The notes: generated by a model not told the origin, from the letters alone. Counted from the stretch's first letter, positions 50,110 to 58,320 are shown. The stretch: DNA of 64,000 bases from Arsenophonus apicola (GCF_020268605.1 NZ_CP084222.1:2108001-2172000); one strand, 5' to 3'. Program-made: numbers and translations.

Positions 50110-50367
50110 GTGAAACTAAAAAACAATATTAGTGATTACACCGAAGCTGAATTCAAAAAAGTTGTAGAAGCGATAATTAATTGTGAAGGAGATGAAAAAA
50201 CCCAAGATGATTACTTGGAAAATTTCATTAGCGTTTCAGAACATCCAAGTGGATCAGATTTAATTTATTACCTAGAAAATAATAATGATGGAAGCGTAAA
50301 TAATATCATAAAAGAAATAAAAGATTGGCGCGCTAAAAACGGTAAACCAGGTTTTAAACCAGAATAA
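50110..50367 (+). CDS. Colicin E/pyocin S DNase immunity protein (Im9 type)
   Basis: Four-helix inhibitor of HNH colicin DNases. GTG 50110 has GAGGA about eight bases upstream and lies two bases after the cassette stop. The 85 residues follow Im9 closely: MKLKNNISDYTEAEFKKVVEAI, then the hallmark helix-III segment SEHPSGSDLIYYLENN (conserved Asp50 and the Tyr53-Tyr54 pair), then IIKEIKDWRAKNGKPGFK. The reading frame is intact, so it can act even though the linked DNase cassette lacks a delivery part. Two hairpins follow. Confidence 0.92.
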   Translation: MKLKNNISDYTEAEFKKVVEAIINCEGDEKTQDDYLENFISVSEHPSGSDLIYYLENNNDGSVNNIIKEIKDWRAKNGKPGFKPE

Positions 50368-50382
50368 CGATAATCTGCATTG

Positions 50383-50465
50383 CTGTTACTGAAAATCATA
50401 AAACTCCAGTAACAGTAATACTTAATTGGCAGTCTAAGCCGGAACTGGTGAAATTTCCGGCTTAG
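50383..50465 (+). terminator. Two consecutive hairpins after the Im9-type gene
   Basis: Hairpin 1: CTGTTACTG / CAGTAACAG (50383-50391, 50407-50415), 15-base loop. Hairpin 2: CTAAGCCGGA / TCCGGCTTAG (50434-50443, 50456-50465), 12-base loop. Both stems are perfect. Neither is followed directly by a clean T-run, so termination is likely but not certain. Confidence 0.5.
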
Positions 50466-50564
50466 TCCAGACCATGATAAAATTTATTATTTTAAATATA
50501 AAAATATTACCAAAATTTATATTACAGATTACAGGCTACTTCAATCTTACAGGTTAATTAATCA

Positions 50565-50699
50565 TCATCTTATAATCCGTGATCCATGCACTTTTAATTG
50601 GCGGGCAATCGCCGTTACTCCCATTCCCTAAGAACACAGTTGACGAATTTTTCCCCAATCAATACTGCGCTTGCGTCCAAATTGAACAGCTTTTAAAGC
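50565..50699 (-). pseudogene. Serine resolvase/invertase C-terminal scrap
   Basis: On the minus strand the frame reads ALKAVQFGRKRSIDWGKIRQ, then LCS, a TAG stop (50628-50630), then GMGVTAIARQLKVHGSRIIR and TGA. This is the C-terminal helix-turn-helix of Tn3-type resolvases and DNA invertases (GRKRxID...GxGxTxIARxLxI). The catalytic N-terminal domain is missing. It borders a fragment of bacteriocin sequence at 50700. Confidence 0.75.
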
Positions 50700-50700
50700 C

Positions 50701-50728
50701 CGGGTGCCGATGGCCTGGGACATTTACT
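50701..50728 (+). repeat. Second copy of a bacteriocin-linker fragment
   Basis: These 28 bases equal 48871-48898 of the bacteriocin gene except at two positions (CGGGTGCCGATGGCCT then near-identity), and the few bases to the left are also similar. In the gene they encode PGADGLGHLL; here the frame stops soon afterwards. It marks a second, mostly lost copy of the bacteriocin gene or a recombination junction. Confidence 0.7.
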
Positions 50729-50842
50729 TGAGTCATAAAAGCAATAAATTGTGGCACTATTGAAAAGTTTGTTAAAAATATCAATGAATTATGAGTTGCA
50801 ATTTGCAGCCTATGCTTTTGAAAAATTGGCATTGCAACATAA

Positions 50843-50893
50843 GTACATATATCTGTACTCATGTTGACTATTGGTTTATTATTGTTCAATGAT
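50843..50893 (+). promoter_or_regulatory. yefM-yoeB operator palindrome and promoter
   Basis: AGTACA-N6-TGTACT (50843-50860) is a perfect inverted repeat of the TGTAC type that YefM-YoeB complexes bind in E. coli. A -35 TTGACT (50865-50870) and, after 17 bases, a weak -10 AATGAT (50888-50893) follow. Placement just upstream of the -35 fits autorepression; the promoter call is moderate. Confidence 0.65.
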
Positions 50894-50923
50894 TAGTTCT
50901 GACGTAGCAATCAAGGAGTCATA

Positions 50924-51175
50924 ATGAAAACAGTCAATTATACCGATGCAAGACAAAACTTAACCTCTATCATGAATGAAGCGATAGATGATCGGATCCC
51001 AATTTTAATCACTAGACAAAAAGGGATCCCTTGCGTTTTGTTATCACATGATGAATACCAATCTTTAGAAGAGACGGCCTACCTGCTGCGCTCGCCAGCT
51101 AATGCTCGTCATCTATTGGATTCAATTGATGAACTCAATGCCGGTAAAGGAATTGAAAGAGATATTCAGGAATGA
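50924..51175 (+). CDS. yefM: Antitoxin YefM (Phd/YefM family)
   Basis: Antitoxin and DNA-binding autorepressor of the YoeB toxin. It has 83 residues, the E. coli length. The N-terminal DNA-binding/dimer domain (MKTVNYTDARQNLTSIMNEAIDDRIPILITRQKG) is followed by EYQSLEETAYLLRSPANARHLLDSID, and the C-terminal tail that wraps YoeB ends GKGIERDIQE. ATG 50924 has AAGGAG six bases upstream. The stop overlaps the yoeB start by four bases (ATGA). The palindromic operator is about 65 bases upstream. Confidence 0.96.
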   Translation: MKTVNYTDARQNLTSIMNEAIDDRIPILITRQKGIPCVLLSHDEYQSLEETAYLLRSPANARHLLDSIDELNAGKGIERDIQE

Positions 51176-51429
51176 AATTAATTTTTACCGAACAATCTTG
51201 GAACGATTACCTTTATTGGCAGCAGATAGATAAAAAGGTAATTAAACGTATTAATGAATTAATTAAAGATATTAAAAGAGAACTTTTTTCTGGTATCGGT
51301 AAGCCCGAGCCTTTAAAACATAATTTAACCGGTTTTTGGTCGCGCAGAATAACTGAGGAACACCGTTTAATTTACCGGTTAACAGATAAGAGCTTAGAGA
51401 TAGCTTCATGTCGTTATCACTATAATTAA
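51172..51429 (+). CDS. yoeB: Toxin YoeB (ribosome-dependent mRNA endonuclease, RelE fold)
   Basis: Cleaves mRNA at the ribosomal A site when freed from YefM. The 85 residues match E. coli YoeB (84 aa) throughout: MKLIFTEQSWNDYLYWQQIDKK, KPEPLKHNLTGFWSRRITEEHRLIYR and CRYHY. The catalytic residues are all present: Glu46, Arg65 and His83. The reading frame is intact, unlike most of the island, as expected while the antitoxin is needed for survival. Confidence 0.96.
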   Translation: MKLIFTEQSWNDYLYWQQIDKKVIKRINELIKDIKRELFSGIGKPEPLKHNLTGFWSRRITEEHRLIYRLTDKSLEIASCRYHYN

Positions 51430-51539
51430 TACAATCAAGGGAAGTGCTAAGTATTATTTAGCATGCAACCTTGAGCCGCTTTAAACAATTTATTTTTCGC
51501 CTTGGACGGATTATCTATTGCCTAAATTAATCCGTTTGC

Positions 51540-51627
51540 TCCAGCCATCGATTATGTGACGTTTTAGAGTTATCCGTTAAGGAGTCAGGTTTACCTATTT
51601 CCAGCCATCGATTATGTGACGTTTTAG
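51540..51627. repeat. 28-bp direct repeat, two copies 60 bp apart
   Basis: Two identical 28-base copies (51540-51567 and 51600-51627; each starts TCCAGCCATCG and ends GACGTTTTAG) flank a unique 32-base spacer. The 28/32 geometry equals that of type I-F CRISPR arrays, but the repeat does not resemble a type I-F repeat, there is only one spacer and no cas gene is present. Alternatives are a recombination scar or an integration-site duplication. Confidence 0.8.
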
Positions 51628-51647
51628 GGCACTGTTGCAACAGTGCC
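51628..51647. repeat. Perfect 20-bp palindrome resembling fused IS6-family ends
   Basis: GGCACTGTTG followed by its reverse complement, directly after the second 28-bp repeat. GGCACTGTTGCAA is the start of IS26/IS6-type terminal repeats, so this could be a left and a right IS end joined after loss of everything between. No 8-bp target duplication flanks it. It lies 40 bases beyond the serS stop but has no T-run. Confidence 0.6.
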
Positions 51648-51686
51648 TCATGGTCTGTGCTATTGCAAAAATATCTTACCATTGCA

Positions 51687-52979
51687 TTAACCAATATAGG
51701 CTAAATCCTTCATATATGGTCGCAAAACTTCAGGCACTTCGATTCGTCCATCAGCTTGCTGATAATTTTCCATAACGGCAACCAAAGTACGACCAACCGC
51801 CAAACCTGAGCCATTTAAGGTATGCAGCAACTGCGGTTTTTTATCCTCTTTATGACGGAAACGTGCTTGCATACGACGCGCCTGAAAATCCCAGGTATTT
51901 GAGCAAGAAGAGATTTCGCGATAAGTATTTTGTGCCGGCAGCCATACTTCCAAATCATAGGTTTTACAAGCGGCAAATCCCATATCGCCCGTGCACAAAA
52001 TAATTTTACGATATGGTAATTTTAGTAGTTGCAATACTTTTTCTGCATGGTCGGTTAATTCTTCCAGTGCCGCCATCGATTTGTCTGGCTCTACTATCTG
52101 TACTAACTCAACTTTATCAAATTGGTGCATCCGGATCAGACCACGGGTATCGCGGCCATAAGAGCCCGCTTCAGAACGAAAACAGGGAGTATGCGCTGTC
52201 AGGCGGATCGGCAACCTTTCCGCCGCTATAATCTCATCGCGGACTAAATTAGTTACTGGCACTTCAGCAGTTGGGATCAACGCATATTGTTGATTTGATG
52301 CTTGCTCTGCCAGCGGTTTAGTATGAAAAAGATCTTCGCTAAATTTAGGTAACTGACCAGTACCATAAAGGGTGGCATGATTAACTAGATAGGGAACATA
52401 AGTTTCTGTATAACCATGTTGTTCGGTATGTAAATCCAACATGAATTGTGCCAACGCCCGATGTAAACGTGCAATCTGGCCTTTCATGACCACAAAACGG
52501 GAACCGGTAATTTTTACCGCAGCGGGGAAATCCAGTCCATCAGTTAATTCACCTAATGCCACATGATCTTTGATGGCAAAATCATACTGGCGCGGTTCAC
52601 CCCAACGGCTTATTTCAACATTATCGGTTTCATCTTTACCGTCTGGTACACTTTCATCGGGTAAATTGGGTAACGTTAAGGCAATATTGCGGATCTGATC
52701 TTGGATTTGCGTTAGCTTATTTTTAGTGTTATCCAGCTCTTCAGCCAACTGGTTAACTTCCTTACGTAAATCGTCAACATCTTCACCACGTGCTTTTGCT
52801 GCACCGATAGTTTTCGAGCGGGAGTTTCGTTCTGCCTGCAAGGTTTCCGTTTTAATTTGTAAATCTTTGCGTTCTTGCTCTAGTTTACGCAACTTATCTA
52901 CATCAAGAATAAATCCCCTACGAGCCAGTTTTTCAGCAACTACGTCTAGCTCATTACGCAGTAAATTTGGATCGAGCAT
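51687..52979 (-). CDS. serS: Seryl-tRNA synthetase
   Basis: Charges tRNA-Ser and tRNA-Sec with serine. It has 430 residues, the E. coli length. The N-terminal antiparallel coiled-coil arm that grips the long tRNA variable arm spans about residues 28-100 (KLRKLEQERKDLQIKTETLQAERNSRSKTIG). The class II core has motif 2 (TPCFRSEAGSYGRDTRGLIRMHQFDKVE) and motif 3 (TLNGSGLAVGRTLVAVMENYQ). ATG at 52979 starts MLDPNLLRNELDVVAEKLARRG. It marks the return of the backbone after the accessory island; in E. coli too it sits next to rarA. Confidence 0.98.
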   Translation of the reverse strand: MLDPNLLRNELDVVAEKLARRGFILDVDKLRKLEQERKDLQIKTETLQAERNSRSKTIGAAKARGEDVDDLRKEVNQLAEELDNTKNKLTQIQDQIRNIALTLPNLPDESVPDGKDETDNVEISRWGEPRQYDFAIKDHVALGELTDGLDFPAAVKITGSRFVVMKGQIARLHRALAQFMLDLHTEQHGYTETYVPYLVNHATLYGTGQLPKFSEDLFHTKPLAEQASNQQYALIPTAEVPVTNLVRDEIIAAERLPIRLTAHTPCFRSEAGSYGRDTRGLIRMHQFDKVELVQIVEPDKSMAALEELTDHAEKVLQLLKLPYRKIILCTGDMGFAACKTYDLEVWLPAQNTYREISSCSNTWDFQARRMQARFRHKEDKKPQLLHTLNGSGLAVGRTLVAVMENYQQADGRIEVPEVLRPYMKDLAYIG

Positions 52980-53088
52980 GCTTAACCTGTAAAATTATTA
53001 TTGTTTAAAAATAAAAACAACCTGTCAGTATTCTCTGATGGTTAATAGTTTCTTAGTCTGATTTGGCTACCTTACTCCATTGAGATTT

Positions 53089-54432
53089 TTAACGATAGCG
53101 TTTTATTGAGCTATTTTGATCCAATTCTGCCAGCCAGGATAATTTTTCGCCAATTTTGCCTTCTAACCCACGATTTGATGGAGAATAATAACGTGTTCCT
53201 TGCATCTGTGCTGGAAAGTAATTTTCACCAGCCGCATAAGCATTAGGTTCATCGTGAGCATAGCGATATTCTTGCCCTAAGCCCATCTCTTTCATTAACT
53301 TAGTCGGTGCATTGCGTAAATGGCTAGGGACATCGTAATCTGGCTTCTGTTGGGCGTCATTTATGGCGGCCTGGAAAGCATTATAGACCGCATTACTTTT
53401 AGCGGCACAAGCTAAATAGACAATTGCTTGGGCAATGGCACGCTCGCCTTCTGCTGGCCCAACACGCGTAAAACAATCCCACGCTGCTATCGCAACTTGC
53501 ATCGCCCTTGGGTCGGCATTACCGATATCTTCAGAGGCAATGGCCAGCAAGCGACGAGCAACATATAACGGATCGCCACCAGCAGTGATAATTCGGGCAT
53601 ACCAATACAGCGCCGCATCTGGGGCAGAGCCACGGACCGATTTATGTAAGGCTGAAATTAGATCATAATAACGATCACCTTTGTTATCAAAACGCGCACT
53701 TCTTTCACCACTTACTTCCTTGAGTAAATTTACGGCTAATATTCGCTGATCTTTATCATCGATTTCAGCCATATCGACCATCATTTCCAGTAAATTTAAT
53801 GCTCGTCTGGCATCACCATTGACTAACTGAGCGATCATGTCACGGGTATCATCGGGTAAAATAATTTTCTGGCCACCATAACCACGTTGACTATCCGCCA
53901 TGGCCTGCTGTAAAACCATGGCAATTTCTTCATTCGCCAATGATTTCAACAGATAAACACGAGCACGTGAAAGTAAGGCTGAGTTGAGTTCAAAAGAAGG
54001 GTTCTCTGTCGTGGCACCAATAAAAGTTACCGTACCATCTTCTATATGAGGTAAAAAGGCATCTTGTTGACTCTTATTGAAACGATGAACTTCATCAACA
54101 AATAAAATCGTTCTGCGCCCTAATTGGCGATTTTGACGAGCGATTTCAATCGACTGACGGATCTCTTTGATACCTGATGTTACTGCTGAAATCTTTTCAA
54201 TCGCTGCGTCCGCATAGTGACCAATAATTTCAGCCAGGGTCGTTTTACCGGTACCAGGTGGCCCCCACAAAATCATGGAATGCAGTTGACCGGCACGAAT
54301 AGCACGTGCCAGAGGTTTTTCTTTAGCTAATAAATGTTGCTGACCAATATATTGCTCTAAGTTGATTGGCCGCATTTTTGCGGCCAATGGTTGAAATTCA
54401 TTCGATGAAAAATCAAGTGGCAAATTACTCAC
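53089..54432 (-). CDS. rarA: Replication-associated recombination protein RarA (MgsA)
   Basis: AAA+ clamp-loader-like ATPase acting at stalled replication forks. I chose GTG 54432 because it gives MSNLPLDFSSNEFQPLAAKM, the E. coli N-terminus and its 447-residue length, and because it starts one base after the lolA stop with an AAGGAGG sequence inside the lolA end; an upstream ATG would overlap lolA. Walker A is GPPGTGKT (57-64), Walker B ILFVDEVHRF, sensor 1 IGATTENPSFELN, and the Arg finger lies in ALLSRARVYLL. The C-terminal tetramerisation domain ends NRGLEGKIGEKLSWLAELDQNSSIKRYR. Confidence 0.95.
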   Translation of the reverse strand: MSNLPLDFSSNEFQPLAAKMRPINLEQYIGQQHLLAKEKPLARAIRAGQLHSMILWGPPGTGKTTLAEIIGHYADAAIEKISAVTSGIKEIRQSIEIARQNRQLGRRTILFVDEVHRFNKSQQDAFLPHIEDGTVTFIGATTENPSFELNSALLSRARVYLLKSLANEEIAMVLQQAMADSQRGYGGQKIILPDDTRDMIAQLVNGDARRALNLLEMMVDMAEIDDKDQRILAVNLLKEVSGERSARFDNKGDRYYDLISALHKSVRGSAPDAALYWYARIITAGGDPLYVARRLLAIASEDIGNADPRAMQVAIAAWDCFTRVGPAEGERAIAQAIVYLACAAKSNAVYNAFQAAINDAQQKPDYDVPSHLRNAPTKLMKEMGLGQEYRYAHDEPNAYAAGENYFPAQMQGTRYYSPSNRGLEGKIGEKLSWLAELDQNSSIKRYR

Positions 54433-54433
54433 C

Positions 54434-55051
54434 TCACCTCCTTGATCTCTGATCATCAAGGGTTACACCTTGTGGCGGCACAAATTTAAATTTATCGTCA
54501 TCAACATGACTATTTTGCTGACCCTTGAGTTGATATGAACTCATCTGGCCATCTTGCTCTACCGCAGTAAACTGTTGAATAGTACCATCAGGCTGGACAG
54601 TAATGGAAAAATGTTTCAGATTTCCCTTATTTTTTGTCGCAGTTAACAGGAAATCATCACCATTTTGGCTGATGTGATAACGTTTCCAGTCCTGCGGATC
54701 GTTACGGGTGATCAACATAAACGGCGTATCGGTCGTTGCCTCACTCAATAAAGTTACCGTAACCTGCTCAACAAAAGGATTGTAGAACCAAAGATTGGTG
54801 CCATCAGAAACTAACCAACTTTCATCCGGTGATACCATATGCCAGTTAAATAAATTTGGCCGCTTGATCCAGAGTTGACCTTCACCTTGCTGTATTAAAT
54901 CACCATCAACACTGGTTACCTTTTGCGCAAAATTAGCATGAAAACTATTTATTTTATTTAGGCGCATTTGCAATTGTGCAGCCGCATCCGCCCAAACCTG
55001 GCTAATATGAAAACTTATTACTAACAAGCCTAACATTATCAGTTTTTTCAT
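54434..55051 (-). CDS. lolA: Outer-membrane lipoprotein carrier protein LolA
   Basis: Periplasmic chaperone that takes lipoproteins from LolCDE to LolB at the outer membrane. ATG 55051 starts MKKLIMLGLLVISFHISQVWADAAAQL, a cleavable signal peptide (VWA-DAA) as in E. coli; the open frame continues 20 codons upstream into ftsK. The 205 residues (203 in E. coli) contain WIKRPNLFNWHMVSPDESWLVSDGTNLWFYNPFVEQVTV and end FVPPQGVTLDDQRSRR. It lies in a tight ftsK-lolA-rarA array: rarA starts one base past its stop. Confidence 0.96.
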   Translation of the reverse strand: MKKLIMLGLLVISFHISQVWADAAAQLQMRLNKINSFHANFAQKVTSVDGDLIQQGEGQLWIKRPNLFNWHMVSPDESWLVSDGTNLWFYNPFVEQVTVTLLSEATTDTPFMLITRNDPQDWKRYHISQNGDDFLLTATKNKGNLKHFSITVQPDGTIQQFTAVEQDGQMSSYQLKGQQNSHVDDDKFKFVPPQGVTLDDQRSRR

Positions 55052-55107
55052 CAAGTCATGACCTTTGCATTTATCATATTTATTAGTTTTTGAAAAATAT
55101 TTTTCCA

Positions 55108-58100
55108 TCAATATTCTGCTGGTGGTGGTGTTAAAACTTCGCGATTACCATTATGGCCCGGCTCACTAACAACCCCCCGAGCCTCCATCTGCTCAACAAT
55201 TCTAGCCGCTCGATTATAGCCAATACGAAATTGTCGCTGCACGCCCGATATAGAGACACGCTGCTTTTCCGTCACAAACTCAACCGCTTGATCAAATAAG
55301 GGATCTAGCTCTTCATCACCATCATAACCATTACTACCTTCACCCTCTTCACCACCCTTAGTGATGTTATCTATATATTCAGGTTTACCTCTCGCTTGCC
55401 AATCTTTGACCACATCATGCACTTCCTGATCGCGAACAAAAGCACCGTGAACACGAATTGGAATAGAGGAGTTTGGCGGTAAGTAAAGCATATCGCCCAT
55501 GCCTAATAAAGATTCGGCGCCACCTTGATCAAGAATGGTGCGAGAATCTATCTTACTTGATACAGTAAACGCAATCCGAGTGGGTATGTTAGCCTTAATT
55601 AAACCAGTAATAATATCAACCGATGGCCGCTGGGTCGCCAAGACTAGATGAATACCGGCTGCTCGCGCCTTTTGTGCCAAACGCGCAATTAGCTCTTCCA
55701 CTTTTTTGCCGGCGGTCATCATCAGATCAGCAAATTCATCGACCATAACAACAATATAAGGCTCTTTCTTCAGTACTGGATGGCTACTATCCATACTATC
55801 GCCTGGTTTCCAAAATGGATCAGGTATTGGACGTCCCATGCGCTCAGCGGCATTAATTTTATCGTTATAGCCCGCCAGATTTCTTACGCCTAAAGCTGAC
55901 ATAAGTTTGTAGCGACGTTCCATTTCATTAACACACCAACGCAGTGCATTCGCCGCATCTTTCATATCGGTGACAACTTCGGTCAGCAAATGCGGAATGC
56001 CTTCATAAATAGAAAGTTCCAACATCTTAGGATCGATCATAATAAAGCGAACATCCTCAGGTTTTGCTTTATACAAGATACTGAGGATCATGGCATTAAC
56101 CCCTACCGATTTACCCGAACCGGTGGTACCGGCAACTAACAAATGCGGCATTTTTTCTAAATCAGCAATAACAGGTTCACCTTCAATATCTTTACCTAAT
56201 ACAATGGTTAATGGTGATGAGTTACGGCGAAATTTATCACAATCAAGCACTTCACGTAGATACACCGTCTGGCGCTTTTTATTGGGTAATTCTAAACCTA
56301 CATAAGGTTTACCCGGTATCACCTCTACAATACGTACCGCAGTTGCCGATAAAGAACGTGCTAAATCTCTAGATAAATTAGAAATACGTGCCGCCTTGAC
56401 GCCAGGGGCTAAGTCCAACTCAAAGCGCGTAATAACTGGCCCAGGTGAAAAACCAACCACTTCCGCTTTTACCCGATAATCGCTTAAACGTGCTTCAATT
56501 AAACGGGATGTTTGTTCCAACGCAAACATATCAACCGGTTCGTTGTGGTTTGGTGGGCTGGCAAGCAGATCTAATGAGGGCATTGGCGTCGTGGGTTTTG
56601 GTAATGGTTGATCATTACGTACCAGAAAAGGATGAAAAAGACTTCCCTGCTCAGGTAATGTCTGCGCTACCTTTTGCTTTTTATCCTCAGGCGCTAATGA
56701 TGTTTGACTACTATCTTGTGCTACTTGCTGCTGCAATATCTCTGCCTCTTCTTCCAATGGCCATTTATGTTCAACTTGTGGTTGGCTGTCAACGAATGCA
56801 TTTAATTCAGTTTCATCTGCTGCAATGGGCTTGTCATCCACATCAATGTTAGCTGTTGGTTGATTTAGGTTATTAGTTATGTTGGTGTTGTAACGCTCAT
56901 TTTGCTGTTGCAAAAACTGATCACGTAATTTATCTTCATTCCAATCATCAATAGTAAACTCCGCACTATCAGACTGAGTGGCGGGATTTTGAAAAGCTTT
57001 TTGCTCTGCATCCAATTCCTGTTCTTTCTGTGTTGTTAGACGATTACCATAAAGCTCGCGCCGTGTTGGTAAACGAACAGGATTAGGGCGCGGAAATTCG
57101 GGACCAATACCTTTTTTAATTTGTGACTTTACCGGTGTAAAAGCAGTACTAGCGTCAGCTTCCGCATCTTTTTTTGTTACTGAGAAAATTGACGGGTCAG
57201 CCAAATTTGGGGCTTCTTTTTGATCGCTAACTTGAGTAACCTGATTAGGATCTATCCGTTGATTGAGATCAATCTCATCATCCATTGGAACGGGGATATT
57301 TGACGGTTTGCTAAAGATATCTTCATCATATTTGTCTAGTGTTTCTGCCTGAATATCAAGGGCGCCTTTAGCTTCAGCAGGCGTCAAAGACTGTACCTTA
57401 TCTCGATAAAACTCATCGTTTTTATTATTACTCAATCCTTCTTTCGCTAACTGTTTAATTGGAGCGGTTGAAAAAAGCACATCATCTGGATCGATATAAT
57501 CTGCTGTATCTGATGTGCCATCGTATAATTTAGCCGGATGAGGTGAGACATAAGCTTTTGTTGCTTGATGCTTGTTATTACTACGACTACGATTAGTGAT
57601 AAGCGTTATTGTCGCTAACACCAGTGCTCCAATCTTTTCCGCAATCGTTAACCATGACCAACCTGTAAATAAGGTGAAACTAATAACCCAAATACAAAGT
57701 AACGCTAATGTGGTTCCTAATATATTAAACCAAGGCAGAATGGCATTACTAAAAACACTACCAATAATACCACCGGAGGAAAAATTAGGTAAATCATCAA
57801 TATTAAGTGCTGCCAGGGCACACGAGGTAATTATTAACGCTAACCCACCGATCAGGCGTAAGGAAAGAACAAAAAAATCCAGGCAATCCTGATTATCGAT
57901 ATCTTTAAATACATTCCAACACCCTAATAACATGACTAATGGTATAACATAGGCTAAGATGCCAAAAACAGAGAAAAGAATATCGGCTGACCAAGCACCG
58001 ATGCCGCCAGCTAAATTTTTAATCGGTTCATTCCAAGTCGTCTGTGACCAGCTAGGATCGGAAGGATGAAAGCTTATCAGAGCCACCATTAAAAAAATCG

Positions 58101-58200
58101 CCCAGATAGTAATTATCAGTAAAATAACCTCTATCAGTATCTTGCCATTACTAATCTTTTTTAACTTAATGTTTTTGTCTTCTGTATATTCCTGGCCCAA
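55108..58200 (-). CDS. ftsK: Cell division DNA translocase FtsK
   Basis: Anchored at the septum, it pumps DNA towards dif and activates XerCD. I chose TTG 58200 because it gives MGQEYTEDKNIKLKKISNGK, the E. coli start (MSQEYIEDK), with GGAG eight bases upstream; the GTG three codons earlier lies too close to that site. Four to five membrane helices fill residues 20-190. The linker (about 200-530) is Pro/Gln/Asp-rich and roughly 300 residues shorter than in E. coli (1030 against 1329 residues in total). The motor has Walker A GTTGSGKSVG and Walker B VVMVDEFADLMM. The C-terminal gamma winged helix (FDQAVEFVTEKQRVSISGVQRQFRIGYNRAARIVEQME) reads KOPS. Confidence 0.96.
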   Translation of the reverse strand: MGQEYTEDKNIKLKKISNGKILIEVILLIITIWAIFLMVALISFHPSDPSWSQTTWNEPIKNLAGGIGAWSADILFSVFGILAYVIPLVMLLGCWNVFKDIDNQDCLDFFVLSLRLIGGLALIITSCALAALNIDDLPNFSSGGIIGSVFSNAILPWFNILGTTLALLCIWVISFTLFTGWSWLTIAEKIGALVLATITLITNRSRSNNKHQATKAYVSPHPAKLYDGTSDTADYIDPDDVLFSTAPIKQLAKEGLSNNKNDEFYRDKVQSLTPAEAKGALDIQAETLDKYDEDIFSKPSNIPVPMDDEIDLNQRIDPNQVTQVSDQKEAPNLADPSIFSVTKKDAEADASTAFTPVKSQIKKGIGPEFPRPNPVRLPTRRELYGNRLTTQKEQELDAEQKAFQNPATQSDSAEFTIDDWNEDKLRDQFLQQQNERYNTNITNNLNQPTANIDVDDKPIAADETELNAFVDSQPQVEHKWPLEEEAEILQQQVAQDSSQTSLAPEDKKQKVAQTLPEQGSLFHPFLVRNDQPLPKPTTPMPSLDLLASPPNHNEPVDMFALEQTSRLIEARLSDYRVKAEVVGFSPGPVITRFELDLAPGVKAARISNLSRDLARSLSATAVRIVEVIPGKPYVGLELPNKKRQTVYLREVLDCDKFRRNSSPLTIVLGKDIEGEPVIADLEKMPHLLVAGTTGSGKSVGVNAMILSILYKAKPEDVRFIMIDPKMLELSIYEGIPHLLTEVVTDMKDAANALRWCVNEMERRYKLMSALGVRNLAGYNDKINAAERMGRPIPDPFWKPGDSMDSSHPVLKKEPYIVVMVDEFADLMMTAGKKVEELIARLAQKARAAGIHLVLATQRPSVDIITGLIKANIPTRIAFTVSSKIDSRTILDQGGAESLLGMGDMLYLPPNSSIPIRVHGAFVRDQEVHDVVKDWQARGKPEYIDNITKGGEEGEGSNGYDGDEELDPLFDQAVEFVTEKQRVSISGVQRQFRIGYNRAARIVEQMEARGVVSEPGHNGNREVLTPPPAEY

Positions 58201-58238
58201 AACTAACACTCCAGGTTTTTCCTGTTGATTGAAAGGAA

Positions 58239-58263
58239 CAACGCTGAGTAATGCTCAGCGTTG
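58239..58263 (-). terminator. Probable lrp terminator
   Basis: Perfect 10-bp stem (CAACGCTGAG / CTCAGCGTTG) with a 5-base loop, about 57 bases past the lrp stop. The following minus-strand bases (TTCCTTTC) are only moderately T-rich. The ftsK start is 39 bases further on. Confidence 0.65.
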
Positions 58264-58320
58264 AAACTGTATGCATAAACAGGAGTGTACCTAACTTTTT
58301 CCGGTTTTGCATCTATTTGA

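Noticed and set aside
51540..51627. Calling the 28-bp repeats a CRISPR array
   Set aside because: Only two repeats and one spacer, no cas genes in the window and no similarity to a known repeat; listed as a direct repeat instead.
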